Shown: positions 44,602 through 53,997, numbered from the stretch's first letter. The stretch is 64,000 nt of DNA from CAYMAZ01 sp964526285 (GCA_964526285.1 CAZGIW010000004.1:33350-97349); one strand, 5' to 3'. A program made the numbers and translations. The notes: generated by a model not told the origin, from the sequence alone.

Positions 44602-45698
44602 TTTATTAACGCCTGCCTAAAAGCATCCAACCACTTATACTTATTGGCTTCCACCGAATATTTGTCCACCACTGTTTTTCTACCGGCTTTGCCCAGTTTT
44701 TCTCTCAGTTGGGGAGATTCTATGAGCAATGAAAGTTTTTCAACCCACTCTTCTTCGCTTGCAGCAAGAAATCCATTTTCTCCATCGGTGATGATTTCTG
44801 TATTAACCCCAACGGGAGACATAATCGCAGGTTTTTCAAAAGCCATGTATTGCAGACCTTTAAATCCGCACTTTCCTTTCGACCATTCATCATTGGGCAA
44901 AGGCATGATGCCAATGTCAATGGTATTAATGTCCTGTGCTTCGGTTGCCGGATTCCATTTGACAAATTCATATGTCAGTTCAGGGCAATCGCAATTTTGG
45001 TCGGCAATGAGTTTGATGATGACTTGTTCAGGATACTTGTCAAGAATTTTTTTCAAAAAGGGAACAGCGAGTTTAAAATGCTTAAGTGTTGTGGATGAAC
45101 CTGTCCACCCTATGCAAATTTGCTTTTTTTGGGTTTCTTCAGGAAATGGCCTGAATTTTTCAGTATCAATTGTTGTGGGAATTATTCTTACATCTTTTCC
45201 AAAGTGTTTGGCATAATCATGCAGATACTTGTTGCCAGTTACTGCTATTGTACTAAGTTTGATAATTTCAGAAATCTTTTCAGGTTTTTTCAGCCATTGG
45301 TGAGACTTGTTCCCTTCTGAAACATCGAGCAGCCAGATTGAATCATCAAAATCCAGAATAAAAGGGATTCCTGATGCATGAATTTTTCTTTCAATTTTTG
45401 TGGTGCCGTGTATCAGTGCTTCTCTGAAGACAAAAACCATGTCAAAGTTCCCAATACGTTTCAGGTCTTTATTTCGAATACGAATGGTTTTGAGAAAAAT
45501 CAGGAATTTTCTAAATAAATGGCCTTTTTGGTAGAAGATTTGATCATCTTTTTGGGAAATAAGATTGGAAACTGTAAACTCAAAGCCATGTTGTTCAAGA
45601 AAAGGGATGTATTGTTCAATTCTGAACCGTTGGCCTGGAGAGCGTCCAATTCTGTGTGGCAGCAAACATAAAACTTTTGTCTTTTTCTCTGACGACAT
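44598..45698 (-). CDS. GT4-family glycosyltransferase
   Basis: 366 residues from the ATG at 45698; a TTG at 45713 is less likely. GT-B fold: VLCLLPHRIGRSPGQRFRIE near the start, LDFDDSIWL mid N-domain, and a C-domain with IGWTGSSTTLKHF, GIMPLPNDEWSKGKCGFK and the donor-binding YMAFEKPAIMSPVGVN. The layout resembles the group of bacterial glycosyltransferases often found at the ends of O-antigen clusters. Substrates are unknown. Tail to tail with the methyltransferase; the two stop codons overlap. Confidence 0.88.
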   Translation of the reverse strand: MSSEKKTKVLCLLPHRIGRSPGQRFRIEQYIPFLEQHGFEFTVSNLISQKDDQIFYQKGHLFRKFLIFLKTIRIRNKDLKRIGNFDMVFVFREALIHGTTKIERKIHASGIPFILDFDDSIWLLDVSEGNKSHQWLKKPEKISEIIKLSTIAVTGNKYLHDYAKHFGKDVRIIPTTIDTEKFRPFPEETQKKQICIGWTGSSTTLKHFKLAVPFLKKILDKYPEQVIIKLIADQNCDCPELTYEFVKWNPATEAQDINTIDIGIMPLPNDEWSKGKCGFKGLQYMAFEKPAIMSPVGVNTEIITDGENGFLAASEEEWVEKLSLLIESPQLREKLGKAGRKTVVDKYSVEANKYKWLDAFRQALIN

Positions 45699-45733
45699 AT
45701 AATGATGCAACAATTGCCTTTTTGATGAACTGG

Positions 45734-45741
45734 CAAATTTA
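45734..45741 (-). promoter_or_regulatory. -7 box of the last glycan-cluster glycosyltransferase
   Basis: TAAATTTG on the minus strand, 35 bp upstream of the ATG at 45698. Confidence 0.5.
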
Positions 45742-46163
45742 CAACATTTATTTTTTGTAATTGTTTCAAGTATGGAGAAAAACTACCGATTCTCCGCAGA
45801 TTTTTTACTTGTCCCAGATTTGTTATGCAACCAATGGCTTTTGCAGAAAAAAGTCCAACCGAATCACGCTCTAATGTTTTATCGTTGTGGTATGTGCTTG
45901 TACAGATTTTCAGCAATACAAAAGGCTCTGTTTGTTTTAGAAATTGGTGAAAATCAACCAAAGCCAATTTAAAAAGAAAGCTCCTCTGCAAAAAAATCTC
46001 ACAAGACCCTCAATTTAATTTACTTTTCAGACTTCAAATGTTTTTAAATCGGACAATAGTGTAAATTAATCATTTTTCTTTCGGATTATGAAATTGGTTT
46101 TTGCAATAAAAAAAAATTGTATCTTCGCACTATCATTTTAAAGATTATTAATTAAAAAAGATT
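45742..46163. other. Intergenic region ahead of floA
   Basis: No gene supported. It carries a copy of the 66-bp dispersed repeat and a segment (45828-45853, CAATGGCTTTTGCAGAAAAA) shared with about 49590-49613. A weak -7-like TATCTTCG at 46120-46127 lies 36 bp before the floA ATG. Confidence 0.6.
45893..45948 (+). repeat. 66-bp dispersed repeat, copy 2 (divergent)
   Basis: Contains CAGCAATACAAAAGGCT and TGTTTGTTTT as in 18561-18626, but decays after that and lacks the hairpin. Confidence 0.65.
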
Positions 46164-47183
46164 ATGGAAACAACAAACACTTTATTGGTAACGCTGAACT
46201 CCAACACATCTGTGGGAGTATATTTCGGGCTTGCACTGGCTGCATTGTTCGGATTATGGTTGATTTTTTATTTTGTACCTGTTGGGTTATGGTTTACAGC
46301 CATGCTTTCAGGTGTTCGCATTTCACTGGTTCAGCTAATTTTCATGCGTTGGCGTAAAGTTCCACCCAAGGTGATTGTGAATGCAATGATTACATCATCA
46401 AAAGCAGGACTGAAGTTAGGTCGTAATGAGCTTGAGGCGCATTTTTTGGCAGGAGGACATGTTCAGAGAGTGGTCAATGCACTGATTTCAGCTGATAAAG
46501 CCAATATTCCTCTGGACTTTAAGGCAGCCACAGCCATTGATCTTGCAGGACGTGAAGTGCTTGAAGCAGTTCAGATGAGTGTAAATCCAAAAGTTATTGA
46601 TACTCCTCCCGTTACTGCAGTTGCCAAAGATGGTATTCAGCTTATTTGTAAAGCACGTGTTACTGTTCGTGCCAGTATCAAGCAACTTGTGGGTGGTGCC
46701 GGTGAAGAAACAATTCTTGCACGTGTTGGTGAAGGTATTGTAACTGCTATTGGTTCAGCGGGTTCTCACAAAGAAGTACTTGAAAATCCAGATAAGATAT
46801 CAAAACTTGTATTATCCAGAGGTCTTGATTCAGGTACAGCCTTTGAAATTCTTTCAATTGACATTGCAGATGTTGATGTTGGTAAAAACATTGGTGCAGA
46901 ACTTCAGATGGATCAGGCCGAAGCTGACAAAAAAATTGCACAGGCAAGAGCTGAAGAGCGTCGTGCAATGGCTGTTGCTCTGGAGCAGGAAATGAAGGCA
47001 AAAGCACAGGAAGCAAGAGCAAAAGTTATTGAAGCAGAAGCCGAAGTCCCCAAAGCAATGGCCGAAGCATTCAGATCTGGAAATCTTGGCATTATGGATT
47101 ATTACAAAATGCAGAATATTCAGGCTGACACGCAGATGAGAGATTCTATCTCCAAACCACAGAAACCTGAGCAAGGGAAGTAA
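46164..47183 (+). CDS. floA: Flotillin-like protein FloA
   Basis: 339 residues. The N-terminal hydrophobic region (about 17-65) forms the membrane hairpin; the band-7-like domain follows with VPPKVIVNAMI, LEAHFLAGGHVQRVVNALISAD, EVLEAVQMSVNPKVIDTPP and KNIGAELQMDQAEADKKIAQARAEERRAMAV, which are hallmark FloA (UPF0365/YqfA) phrases. A Glu/Ala/Lys-rich coiled coil (about 240-305) drives oligomerisation. FloA organises membrane microdomains. Length is typical. The three-fold GCGACTTTAGCGA repeat just after the stop (47183-47225) is low-complexity drift. Confidence 0.95.
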   Translation: METTNTLLVTLNSNTSVGVYFGLALAALFGLWLIFYFVPVGLWFTAMLSGVRISLVQLIFMRWRKVPPKVIVNAMITSSKAGLKLGRNELEAHFLAGGHVQRVVNALISADKANIPLDFKAATAIDLAGREVLEAVQMSVNPKVIDTPPVTAVAKDGIQLICKARVTVRASIKQLVGGAGEETILARVGEGIVTAIGSAGSHKEVLENPDKISKLVLSRGLDSGTAFEILSIDIADVDVGKNIGAELQMDQAEADKKIAQARAEERRAMAVALEQEMKAKAQEARAKVIEAEAEVPKAMAEAFRSGNLGIMDYYKMQNIQADTQMRDSISKPQKPEQGK

Positions 47184-47227
47184 GCGACTTTAGCGAGGTA
47201 GGCGACTTTAGCGACTTTAGCGAAGTA
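47183..47227 (+). repeat. Short repeat GCGACTTTAGCGA, three copies
   Basis: Three nearly consecutive copies directly after the floA stop. Probably replication slippage. Confidence 0.65.
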
Positions 47228-47381
47228 AGAACAAAATCATTCTCAATTTTCAGTTCGATTGTTCTGATGTTCTAATATTCCAATGCCTAAGCCTATGCGC
47301 AGCCTGGACTTCAGCAATGGGTCTTTCCAACCATCCCGCACGAAAACCAAAGAATTCTTTTCTCAGTTGACTTAAATTATT

Positions 47382-47389
47382 TACTTTTG
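47382..47389 (+). promoter_or_regulatory. -7 box of the secreted hydrolase gene
   Basis: TACTTTTG, 27 bp upstream of the ATG at 47417. Confidence 0.55.
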
Positions 47390-47416
47390 TTAGCAGGTTT
47401 ATAAGAATATAACATT

Positions 47417-48850
47417 ATGAAAAAATTTCTGTTTGTGTTATTGTTGCTATCGGCAATTGTTTTTCGGGCGCAATGCCAGTATGTGATTCAATCATATCTC
47501 ATTACAACAATAAGTAAAGATAACCTTAATTATATTCCCGGACTCAATCCTGAATATGATGTGGACGCTTATTACATTCTTTATAATACAACAGATGCAC
47601 ATGGCAACCCAACTGTAGCATCAGGGGCATGTTTTATCCCGGTTGTTGATTCGTGCAATTTTTTTCCACTGATTTCATATCAACACGGAACAATTCTACG
47701 AAAATCTGATGTGCCTTCACGTTTATACAATGAATCAATCATCGGACAAATATTTGCATCTCTTGGAAACATTACAGTTTGTCCTGATTATTTGGGGCTT
47801 GGCGATAGTCCGGGACTTCATCCCTATTGTCATGCACAAACCGAGGCTACAGCTACTGTTGATTTTATCAGAGCTGCACGTGAAATGATGAATGATAGTC
47901 TGGGCATTTTTGACAACGGACAAGTATTTTTGACAGGTTATTCTCAGGGAGGTCACGCAACAATGGCAACACATAAATATATCGAAGACAATAATCTGAC
48001 CTCCGAATTCAATGTTGTTGCATCAGCACCCGGATCTGGTCCCTATCATATGTCAGGAGCTCAGGCAGAAATGATTTTCAATACACCGGATTATCCTTCT
48101 CCGTCGTATCTGGTGTATCTGCTTTTTGCATACAACTCTGTTTACAATAATATTTTTGATGGGGCAGATGAAGTGTTGAAATCTCCCTATGATGTTACAA
48201 TTCCTCCTTATCTCAACGGCAATTTTTCCACATGGCAATTAAACAATGCACTTCCCGATTCACTGCATCTGTTTCTTCAGGATACATTTCTACAGTCTGT
48301 GATTGATGATATGGATGATAAACTGACGCCTGTATGGCAGAACTTACTGGATAATGATAATCATGACTGGTTGCCTCAGGCTCCAATAAGGATGTATTAT
48401 TGCACAGCAGATGAACAGGTAAGCTACCTTAATTCAGTCAATGCTGAGGCGGCAATGATTGCAAACGGAGCAGTCAATGTGCAGGCAATTGATGTCAACT
48501 CAGGGGCCAACCATGGAGACTGTGGTTTGCCAGCCATTGTCAATGGCTATTACTGGTTTAATACGATGCGAATTCCCTGTGTCAATACTTCTGTCTCTGA
48601 AAGCAATATTTTTCATGACGTTACACTATTTCCCAATCCGGCCAGTGAGTTTATTATCATCAGTGGATTATCAATGGAATGTCATGTCAGTTGTTATGAT
48701 ATGCAGGGCAATGAAGTTTTTGAAATGAAATTTGCCGGACAGGAACAAGTGCATATTGATGTTAGTGGCTTATATTCAGGAATATATATTGTGAAAATTC
48801 AAACAAACATCATGCAAGGGATGGTTAAAAAGTTTTCAATCATAAGATAA
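47417..48850 (+). CDS. Secreted alpha/beta hydrolase with T9SS domain
   Basis: 477 residues. Signal peptide 1-20. The alpha/beta-hydrolase core has the nucleophile elbow GYSQGGH with Ser176, a late Asp in CTADEQV (about 336) and His in GANHGDC (about 361). The pattern and the DYLGLGDSPGLHPYCHA stretch resemble secretory lipase/esterase (LIP-like) families. The C-terminal type A sorting domain runs from LFPNPASEF to MVKKFSIIR. Likely an extracellular esterase or lipase; substrate unknown. The cupin gene follows after 5 bp. Confidence 0.9.
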   Translation: MKKFLFVLLLLSAIVFRAQCQYVIQSYLITTISKDNLNYIPGLNPEYDVDAYYILYNTTDAHGNPTVASGACFIPVVDSCNFFPLISYQHGTILRKSDVPSRLYNESIIGQIFASLGNITVCPDYLGLGDSPGLHPYCHAQTEATATVDFIRAAREMMNDSLGIFDNGQVFLTGYSQGGHATMATHKYIEDNNLTSEFNVVASAPGSGPYHMSGAQAEMIFNTPDYPSPSYLVYLLFAYNSVYNNIFDGADEVLKSPYDVTIPPYLNGNFSTWQLNNALPDSLHLFLQDTFLQSVIDDMDDKLTPVWQNLLDNDNHDWLPQAPIRMYYCTADEQVSYLNSVNAEAAMIANGAVNVQAIDVNSGANHGDCGLPAIVNGYYWFNTMRIPCVNTSVSESNIFHDVTLFPNPASEFIIISGLSMECHVSCYDMQGNEVFEMKFAGQEQVHIDVSGLYSGIYIVKIQTNIMQGMVKKFSIIR

Positions 48851-48855
48851 TTACA

Positions 48856-49344
48856 ATGAAAGTTATTGATAATAATAAAATTCTTGAGTTGGGCAATGAG
48901 GCTTTAAGTTCGTCCCGAAAAAGAACAAATTTGAATCTTCATGACTCGCCGGATGATTTGCTTCAGAGGATGGTGAATGTGCTGGAACCCGGCACATATA
49001 TGTGTCCGCACATGCATAAAAATCCTTCAAAGCGTGAAGTGTTTGTCATACTGAGAGGTTCATTGCTTGTGTGTTTGTTTGATGATGATGGAAATGTGAC
49101 TTCTCATGTGGTATTGGACAAGGATGGTGGTAATTATATTATTGAAATTCCTCCTTCAACATGGCATTCAATAATCCCTCTTGCCGTTCATACTGCTGTT
49201 TTTGAATGTAAGGACGGTCCCTGGGATCCGGATACAGATAAGCTTTTTGCACCCTGGGCTCCACATGAAGGAGATGCTGAAGCACTGAACTTCAACAAAG
49301 AGTTGTTGAAAAAGCTGGGCTTTATTTTTCCTGAGTTTATGTAA
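48856..49344 (+). CDS. wbuC: WbuC-family cupin metalloprotein
   Basis: 162 residues, small cytoplasmic cupin. The motif PHMHKNPSKREVFVILRGS holds the two His and the Glu that bind metal; WHSII supplies the last His. The N-terminus and the FECKDGPWDPDTDKLFAPWAP stretch match the WbuC group often found in O-antigen regions. The enzymatic role is not established. It lies 5 bp behind the secreted hydrolase gene, so probably cotranscribed, and about 3 kb from the end of the glycan cluster. Confidence 0.88.
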   Translation: MKVIDNNKILELGNEALSSSRKRTNLNLHDSPDDLLQRMVNVLEPGTYMCPHMHKNPSKREVFVILRGSLLVCLFDDDGNVTSHVVLDKDGGNYIIEIPPSTWHSIIPLAVHTAVFECKDGPWDPDTDKLFAPWAPHEGDAEALNFNKELLKKLGFIFPEFM

Positions 49345-49419
49345 TAAGCCAGTAGCGGTTTTAAGGAAACTGAAAAGTGTTTGATGCTTAATTTGTAAAT
49401 GCTTAGCTCCTTTTTTATA

Positions 49420-49469
49420 AGCCACTCCCATCGGGATTCCTTTGGAAGAATTCACCAATAAACACGAAT
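49420..49469 (+). repeat. 50-bp dispersed repeat, copy 2
   Basis: Matches 18243-18292 at 47 of 50 positions. Confidence 0.8.
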
Positions 49470-49495
49470 AAGTCTGTTGGTTCTACAAAAGCCAC

Positions 49496-49589
49496 TACAC
49501 AGTTTCAAATTATGACATTTTGAAAGCAAGCTTTCCTTGTCATAATTTGAAACTGTGTAAAAACAAATCTGATGGCTCAGATTTGTTTT
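49496..49589. repeat. Two adjacent strong hairpins
   Basis: The first has perfect 22-bp arms at 49496-49517 and 49538-49559, with an inner GAAAGC/GCTTTC stem in the spacer. The second has perfect 13-bp arms at 49560-49572 and 49577-49589 around a TGGC loop. No spacing remains between them. They could terminate transcription from either side, or be the ends of a small mobile element. Confidence 0.85.
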
Positions 49590-49659
49590 GAAATCAATGG
49601 CTTTTGCAAAAAAAAAAGCTCTTGCGAATCACAATAGAAATTTTTTTGACACATTTTTG

Positions 49660-49725
49660 TGTTTGCACAAAATACAGGCAATACAAAAGGCTGTGTTTGT
49701 TTTGAAAATTGTTGTGCGAAGGGCT
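49660..49725 (+). repeat. 66-bp dispersed repeat, copy 3
   Basis: Full-length match to 18561-18626 with about ten differences, including the run into a degenerate TTTA-loop hairpin (49720-49733). Confidence 0.75.
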
Positions 49726-49786
49726 TTAGTCCTGAGCTAATAAAAAAAATTGTAGCCGATACAATTAAAAACAAAATTATTAATAG

Positions 49787-49806
49787 CTACGGGCTTCAGC
49801 CCGTAG
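49787..49806 (+). repeat. Solitary hairpin a (TTCA loop)
   Basis: Stem CTACGGGC/GCCCGTAG with loop TTCA instead of the TTTA in the other copies; same stem as at 2743 and 19488. Confidence 0.8.
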
Positions 49807-50002
49807 AAAAAGGAAGAAAATTTTATGTTTTTGGCAGAAAATTTGTCAAAATTTGTCTTCAAGTTAAGTGCTCTCATGAACAAATTTCATGACAAAAACA
49901 CAAAAGGGAGATAATGATTAATCCTTTTGTATTGCTTAGCGCAACATATTCGTGTAAATTCGAGAATTAGTCACATCGTGATAAATTGGTGAGCAGTTAC
50001 CT

Positions 50003-52111
50003 TTATCTTACAACGCTGAGTTTTTTATTAATCTGTGTGCCTCCCGGAATGTTGATATTTAAAATATACAGTCCTGACTGAAGGTGCTCAGTGTTAATTA
50101 TAAATTGTTTTTGTGAAGTGTCAAATTCAAAGTGTTCAATGAGTTGTCCTGTTATTCCAAGAATATTGATAATTATTGTTCCCTGTGGGAGATGAGCGTT
50201 TAAATCAATGGTGACAAACTCAGATGCAGGATTTGGATAAACAGAAATCTGGTCTGAGGCTATTTCAGAAATGCTTTGAGCAGAGGCATTATAGTGCAGT
50301 GTAAAACCCTGAGCATTTCCTGTATGATTTGAGGATAAAATGACCATAATTTTACTTGTCCACACGTTGATGTCAGCTGGAATTTGATTTCCGGTAAATT
50401 CAGCAATGGTTGAGTTGTTTGCAAGGTTGGTAATTCTCACATAATCACTTGTATCAATGTCAAATTCTGAAAAATTAAGATGGAAAAACTCTGCATCAGG
50501 TGGTTCAATTCTCCATCGGCAAATATTCAGATTTTGATAGTTGTAAGGACCACTTCCATCAGTGATTGTTCCTGACATATCTGTAAGAGTTGTAATTCCT
50601 GAGCATGTTTTTACCTGTTGTGCTGTCCATGAAAACAAAAATCCACCAGCAACATCATTATTGTCTGACTGAAAATCAACAAACATGGTTTTGCCGGTTG
50701 AAACCACATCAGATGAGTGGGAGTTTCCTGTGATTTCAGCAAGCAGCGGAGCAGAAGAATTTGTTCCGTCATACACTCTCACAACATCGCCGGGCGAATG
50801 AAGGTCGAGTTTGATAACACTCAGTGTGATGTGTGATAATGTGTCATCGGGCATAATCAGCCATGAACATGCGCTGTTGTTAAGGTAATCATAAACTGGT
50901 CCGCTTCCGTCTTCGATTGTTCCGTCAATTGTTCTCAAAGTATCTGTGCCGGTGCAGTAATATGGATAGTTGGTGGCAGGCGTTCCATTGATAACTGCCT
51001 CATGCATGGTGGTAAAATCAGCTCCGCCAACCATAAGGTTGTCAATGTGAAAATAGCCATCCCACGAGCCACCCCATCCCCAGTTGAAATGGAAAAAAGT
51101 GGAATCCTGATATCCGTCACAAACAAAAGCGTGTCCTGATACATATTGTGAGTCGGCCCATCCGGCATAATACAATACAATGCCTCTGTCCAGATGGTCA
51201 ATGAGCATTCCGTTCCAGTCAATGGTGGTTGTATCACGAAAATTATACTGTGTTGAATCGGTGTATCCGAAAAAAGTACTCATGGTATGTGCGGCTTTGT
51301 GATTCCACATGCCTGAGCCATTGGGTCCGTAGTTCATATCTACAGAAACACCTATATGGTAGAGCAGTTCAGCCACAGGATGATTGCTGCGGGTGAGCTT
51401 GAGGGGCATTTCATTCCAGCTGTATGTTGCGTTATCATAGTCAACAGTATGAACACCATACACCAGATATTCGCTTGTATAAGTTCCTGTTCCCGTGAGA
51501 GGATAGCGAAAATAGTTCATCACCTGTCCGATGGCTGTTGCCACACATCCGGCATAGGTTTTTTTGTCGGGACCGGAAGGATCAGGTGGACAGAACTCAT
51601 TATAATATGTTCCCTGATTCCATTCAGTGGTGAGCATAGGTTGAACAATCCTTTCATTTTTTGCAGAAAAATAAATGAGGTGGTTGTTGTCGTATTCGCT
51701 CCATGCATCAGCAATTTTTGGGTGACGTTGGGGTTGTTTGAGAGAGTATGTGATTTTTTTCTCCTCATTTTCAAGCCACATATTGACAGCAGGGGCAGTG
51801 ACAGGATATTCAAAGTTTCTGTCAAATCCGAATGCGATAACCGGAAACCATGTTTTGGCCGCTGAAATAATAACAAAACCTGCAGGTTTAAAATTCACGA
51901 TGTGAAATATGTCAATACTGTTTGTTTTCACTGTTTTGACATCAAGAATCTGCAAATCAAGCAAGTCAGATTTTAAGTGAATGGGTGATTTCTCCACAAT
52001 ACATTTGTGTGCAATGAGTTCGGCCTCATGAGCAGAAATAAATTTTTGAGTTTGAGAAGATGATTGCAAAACAAAGAGTAAACTAATTACTGAGATAAGG
52101 ATATGTTTCAT
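50003..52111 (-). CDS. C10 (streptopain-like) cysteine protease with CUB-like domains and T9SS tail
   Basis: 702 residues from the ATG at 52111, which opens a signal peptide (MKHILISVISLLFVLQSSSQ); the longer frame to 52231 lies upstream of the -7 box at 52134-52141. After a propeptide with a SpeB-like inhibitor fold (to about 155) comes the C10 domain with Cys189 in YAGCVATAIGQVMNYF, His327 in SGHAFVCDGY and the NWGWGG motif at 343-348. Two CUB-like domains (about 378-490 and 495-600; DGSGP and CSW/CRW signatures) and a type A sorting domain (VYPNPASEF to INKKLSVVR) follow. Expected to be an extracellular protease. Confidence 0.92.
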   Translation of the reverse strand: MKHILISVISLLFVLQSSSQTQKFISAHEAELIAHKCIVEKSPIHLKSDLLDLQILDVKTVKTNSIDIFHIVNFKPAGFVIISAAKTWFPVIAFGFDRNFEYPVTAPAVNMWLENEEKKITYSLKQPQRHPKIADAWSEYDNNHLIYFSAKNERIVQPMLTTEWNQGTYYNEFCPPDPSGPDKKTYAGCVATAIGQVMNYFRYPLTGTGTYTSEYLVYGVHTVDYDNATYSWNEMPLKLTRSNHPVAELLYHIGVSVDMNYGPNGSGMWNHKAAHTMSTFFGYTDSTQYNFRDTTTIDWNGMLIDHLDRGIVLYYAGWADSQYVSGHAFVCDGYQDSTFFHFNWGWGGSWDGYFHIDNLMVGGADFTTMHEAVINGTPATNYPYYCTGTDTLRTIDGTIEDGSGPVYDYLNNSACSWLIMPDDTLSHITLSVIKLDLHSPGDVVRVYDGTNSSAPLLAEITGNSHSSDVVSTGKTMFVDFQSDNNDVAGGFLFSWTAQQVKTCSGITTLTDMSGTITDGSGPYNYQNLNICRWRIEPPDAEFFHLNFSEFDIDTSDYVRITNLANNSTIAEFTGNQIPADINVWTSKIMVILSSNHTGNAQGFTLHYNASAQSISEIASDQISVYPNPASEFVTIDLNAHLPQGTIIINILGITGQLIEHFEFDTSQKQFIINTEHLQSGLYILNINIPGGTQINKKLSVVR

Positions 52112-52133
52112 TGGATTTAATTTTTTTGAAGTA

Positions 52134-52141
52134 CAAATATA
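52134..52141 (-). promoter_or_regulatory. -7 box of the C10 protease gene
   Basis: TATATTTG on the minus strand, 22 bp upstream of the ATG at 52111. Confidence 0.6.
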
Positions 52142-52311
52142 CGATATTTGGGTAAATGTGGATTTTTTTATTAAATACTCACTACTGTCCGATAAAAAAT
52201 AATTATTCCGGTTTACCTTGTTAATCCGCATAATAATGACAATGCTTCTTCAAGGAAGGTTGCTTTTTCTTTTTGCCACAAAAACACCAAAACACAGAAT
52301 TAAAAACAGTT

Positions 52312-53370
52312 TTAATACTTTGCTGCTTTTTTTGTTATTGAGCCATTTTCATGATTAACAGTTACAAAATAAAAACCTGATAGCAAATGGCTTGTATCAA
52401 AAACAAAAAGGTTTGTATCAGTATTCCATACAGAAATTGTTCTTCCCGATATGTCAGATAGTATAATAGTTTTTTCTCCCTGATAATTGATTTCCACAAA
52501 AAGATTACTATGACAAGGGTTGGGAAAAACATTTGCAGAAAATATTTTCATTTCCTGATTTTTAATTCCGGTAGCAACCATGCTTCCTGCTTCAAGAAAC
52601 AATGCTGAATCGTAACTGGAGTCCCCTGCATCTGCAATGCCAATAATCAGAAGATATGGTTCATAAGGAACCACTTCAATACTGGCCTCCATTACTGTTG
52701 TGAATCCATCAAAAACGAAAGTAGAGTCATTGCAATTGTCAATAAAAAAAGCACAGTTTATACATGGTCCGGATGAACAGGGATTGCTGGTATTGCCATT
52801 GTTAATGTTGTTTATTATCACAGGCGTATTTGTTCCCGGAATGAATGAAAAATACTCGTTTGAATAAACTCCTCCTGAAGGATTGGGTCCGCTAATATAC
52901 AAGCCCATAACATCATTAAAGCTGGAATTTACCCATTGATGATATTCTTCTGAGGCAAAGACATAACTAAATCTCAGTGTGTCATAAAAAGGAATAAAAG
53001 AAATTTCAAGAACTGCAGCATCTTTAGATGTTGCCATGGCGAGCGAAGATAGTAATGAATATCCAGGTTGTCCCATATTTGAATCAGACAAATATACTGC
53101 TGGAGATCCGATTAAAGGTGAATTTAAATTTCCTGTTGATAATACAATGCCGCTTGATAACCCAAGACTTGATTGAACTACTCCTGTCTGAAACATCCCT
53201 ATTGAATTTGTGTCTCCTATATAAACGACATTTGTAATCATTGCACCACCACCAAAAAGAACATTGTCAACATACCATTGAGGTGTTTGCCCTGTTGAGA
53301 CTGATATTTGACCATGGGAAAAAATGCCTAAAACGGAAAATAATGAAAAATAGAGTATTTTGTTTTTCAT
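52312..53370 (-). CDS. Choice-of-anchor L domain protein with T9SS tail
   Basis: 352 residues. Signal peptide 1-20 (MKNKILYFSLFSVLGIFSHG). The central domain has the choice-of-anchor L hallmarks: SSGIVLSTGN, FSYVFASEEYHQWV, a Cys-rich insert (CSSGPCINCAFFIDNCND) and LLIIGIADAGDSSYDSALFLEAGS. It ends in a type A sorting domain (FPNPCHSNLFVEI to ITKKAAKY). This domain occurs in secreted surface proteins of several phyla with no firm biochemical role. Its own -7 box is at 53391-53398. Confidence 0.9.
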   Translation of the reverse strand: MKNKILYFSLFSVLGIFSHGQISVSTGQTPQWYVDNVLFGGGAMITNVVYIGDTNSIGMFQTGVVQSSLGLSSGIVLSTGNLNSPLIGSPAVYLSDSNMGQPGYSLLSSLAMATSKDAAVLEISFIPFYDTLRFSYVFASEEYHQWVNSSFNDVMGLYISGPNPSGGVYSNEYFSFIPGTNTPVIINNINNGNTSNPCSSGPCINCAFFIDNCNDSTFVFDGFTTVMEASIEVVPYEPYLLIIGIADAGDSSYDSALFLEAGSMVATGIKNQEMKIFSANVFPNPCHSNLFVEINYQGEKTIILSDISGRTISVWNTDTNLFVFDTSHLLSGFYFVTVNHENGSITKKAAKY

Positions 53371-53390
53371 AGGTGCATTTTTTAATTTTA

Positions 53391-53398
53391 CAAAGATA
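53391..53398 (-). promoter_or_regulatory. -7 box of the choice-of-anchor L gene
   Basis: TATCTTTG on the minus strand, 20 bp upstream of the ATG at 53370. Confidence 0.6.
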
Positions 53399-53432
53399 AA
53401 GTTAAAATATTAAAATTAATTTTTTTTGCTTT

Positions 53433-53996
53433 TTATAAAAAAAACAACCAATAAATTAAAATCACAATGATGTTCATTCCCAGCAGTGAGCTTCCCAATG
53501 AGGCAAACAGCCACACAGACAATGTTGCGGTTTTGCGTTTCGCCATAATCCATGCAAGAATAATAAACACCATCATGCCGGCCATGAAGATAAGCGAGTA
53601 CAATGGTTGAAAAATGGCAAACAATCCAAGTGCAATGCCTGTAAAAAATGCGTCAAAGCCATTTGTGAGGCTGAAAAGAAACAAAACTTTAGGGTGTGTT
53701 GTGTCAAAAGTCCAGTTGTTAGATTTGGTTTTGATGACAGAACGGTAGATTTTCATTCCGAGAAAAAAGAACAGGGCCATGCTGATCCAGTGCCCTGAAA
53801 AACTCATAAATCCAACAAGGATTTCTCCAAGCAGATATCCCAAAGAAATCATTATTGTATAAATCAGTGGAATAACCAGCAAATGTGCAGCAAAATGGGA
53901 ATTCTTTTTCACAATACTTCCATACACCTGTCTGTACATGAGATAAAATACAGTGAGTCCCAGGCCTGCAATGCATAAAATAAATACAGCAATCAT
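53433..53996 (-). CDS. MntP-like putative manganese efflux protein
   Basis: 187 residues with six predicted membrane helices in two related halves. The second half has NGFDAFFTGIALGLFA, matching the acidic helix motif of MntP (DA...G...GL); the matching acidic motif of the first half is weak, with only AGLGLTVFYLM there. Length is typical. It is probably cotranscribed behind the methionine sulfoxide reductase gene, whose stop lies one base upstream of this start; pairing manganese handling with an oxidative-repair enzyme would make sense. Transport activity is uncertain because of the missing first-half acidic residues. Confidence 0.7.
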   Translation of the reverse strand: MIAVFILCIAGLGLTVFYLMYRQVYGSIVKKNSHFAAHLLVIPLIYTIMISLGYLLGEILVGFMSFSGHWISMALFFFLGMKIYRSVIKTKSNNWTFDTTHPKVLFLFSLTNGFDAFFTGIALGLFAIFQPLYSLIFMAGMMVFIILAWIMAKRKTATLSVWLFASLGSSLLGMNIIVILIYWLFFL

Positions 53997-53997
53997 A

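Larger units (their letters stand above)
49345..50002. other. Repeat- and hairpin-rich intergenic region
   Basis: No gene supported. Order: 50-bp repeat copy, two strong hairpins, 66-bp repeat copy, degenerate hairpin, intact hairpin a. Many of the components of the island at 18.2-18.7 kb recur here in the same order, without the transposase. Confidence 0.75.

Noticed and set aside
44644..45216. 190-codon open frame on the plus strand
   Set aside because: Opposite-strand shadow of a glycosyltransferase with clear motifs.
47183..47227. Member of the TTYA-loop hairpin family (it contains ACTTTAG)
   Set aside because: The flanking bases do not form a stem; it is a short direct repeat.
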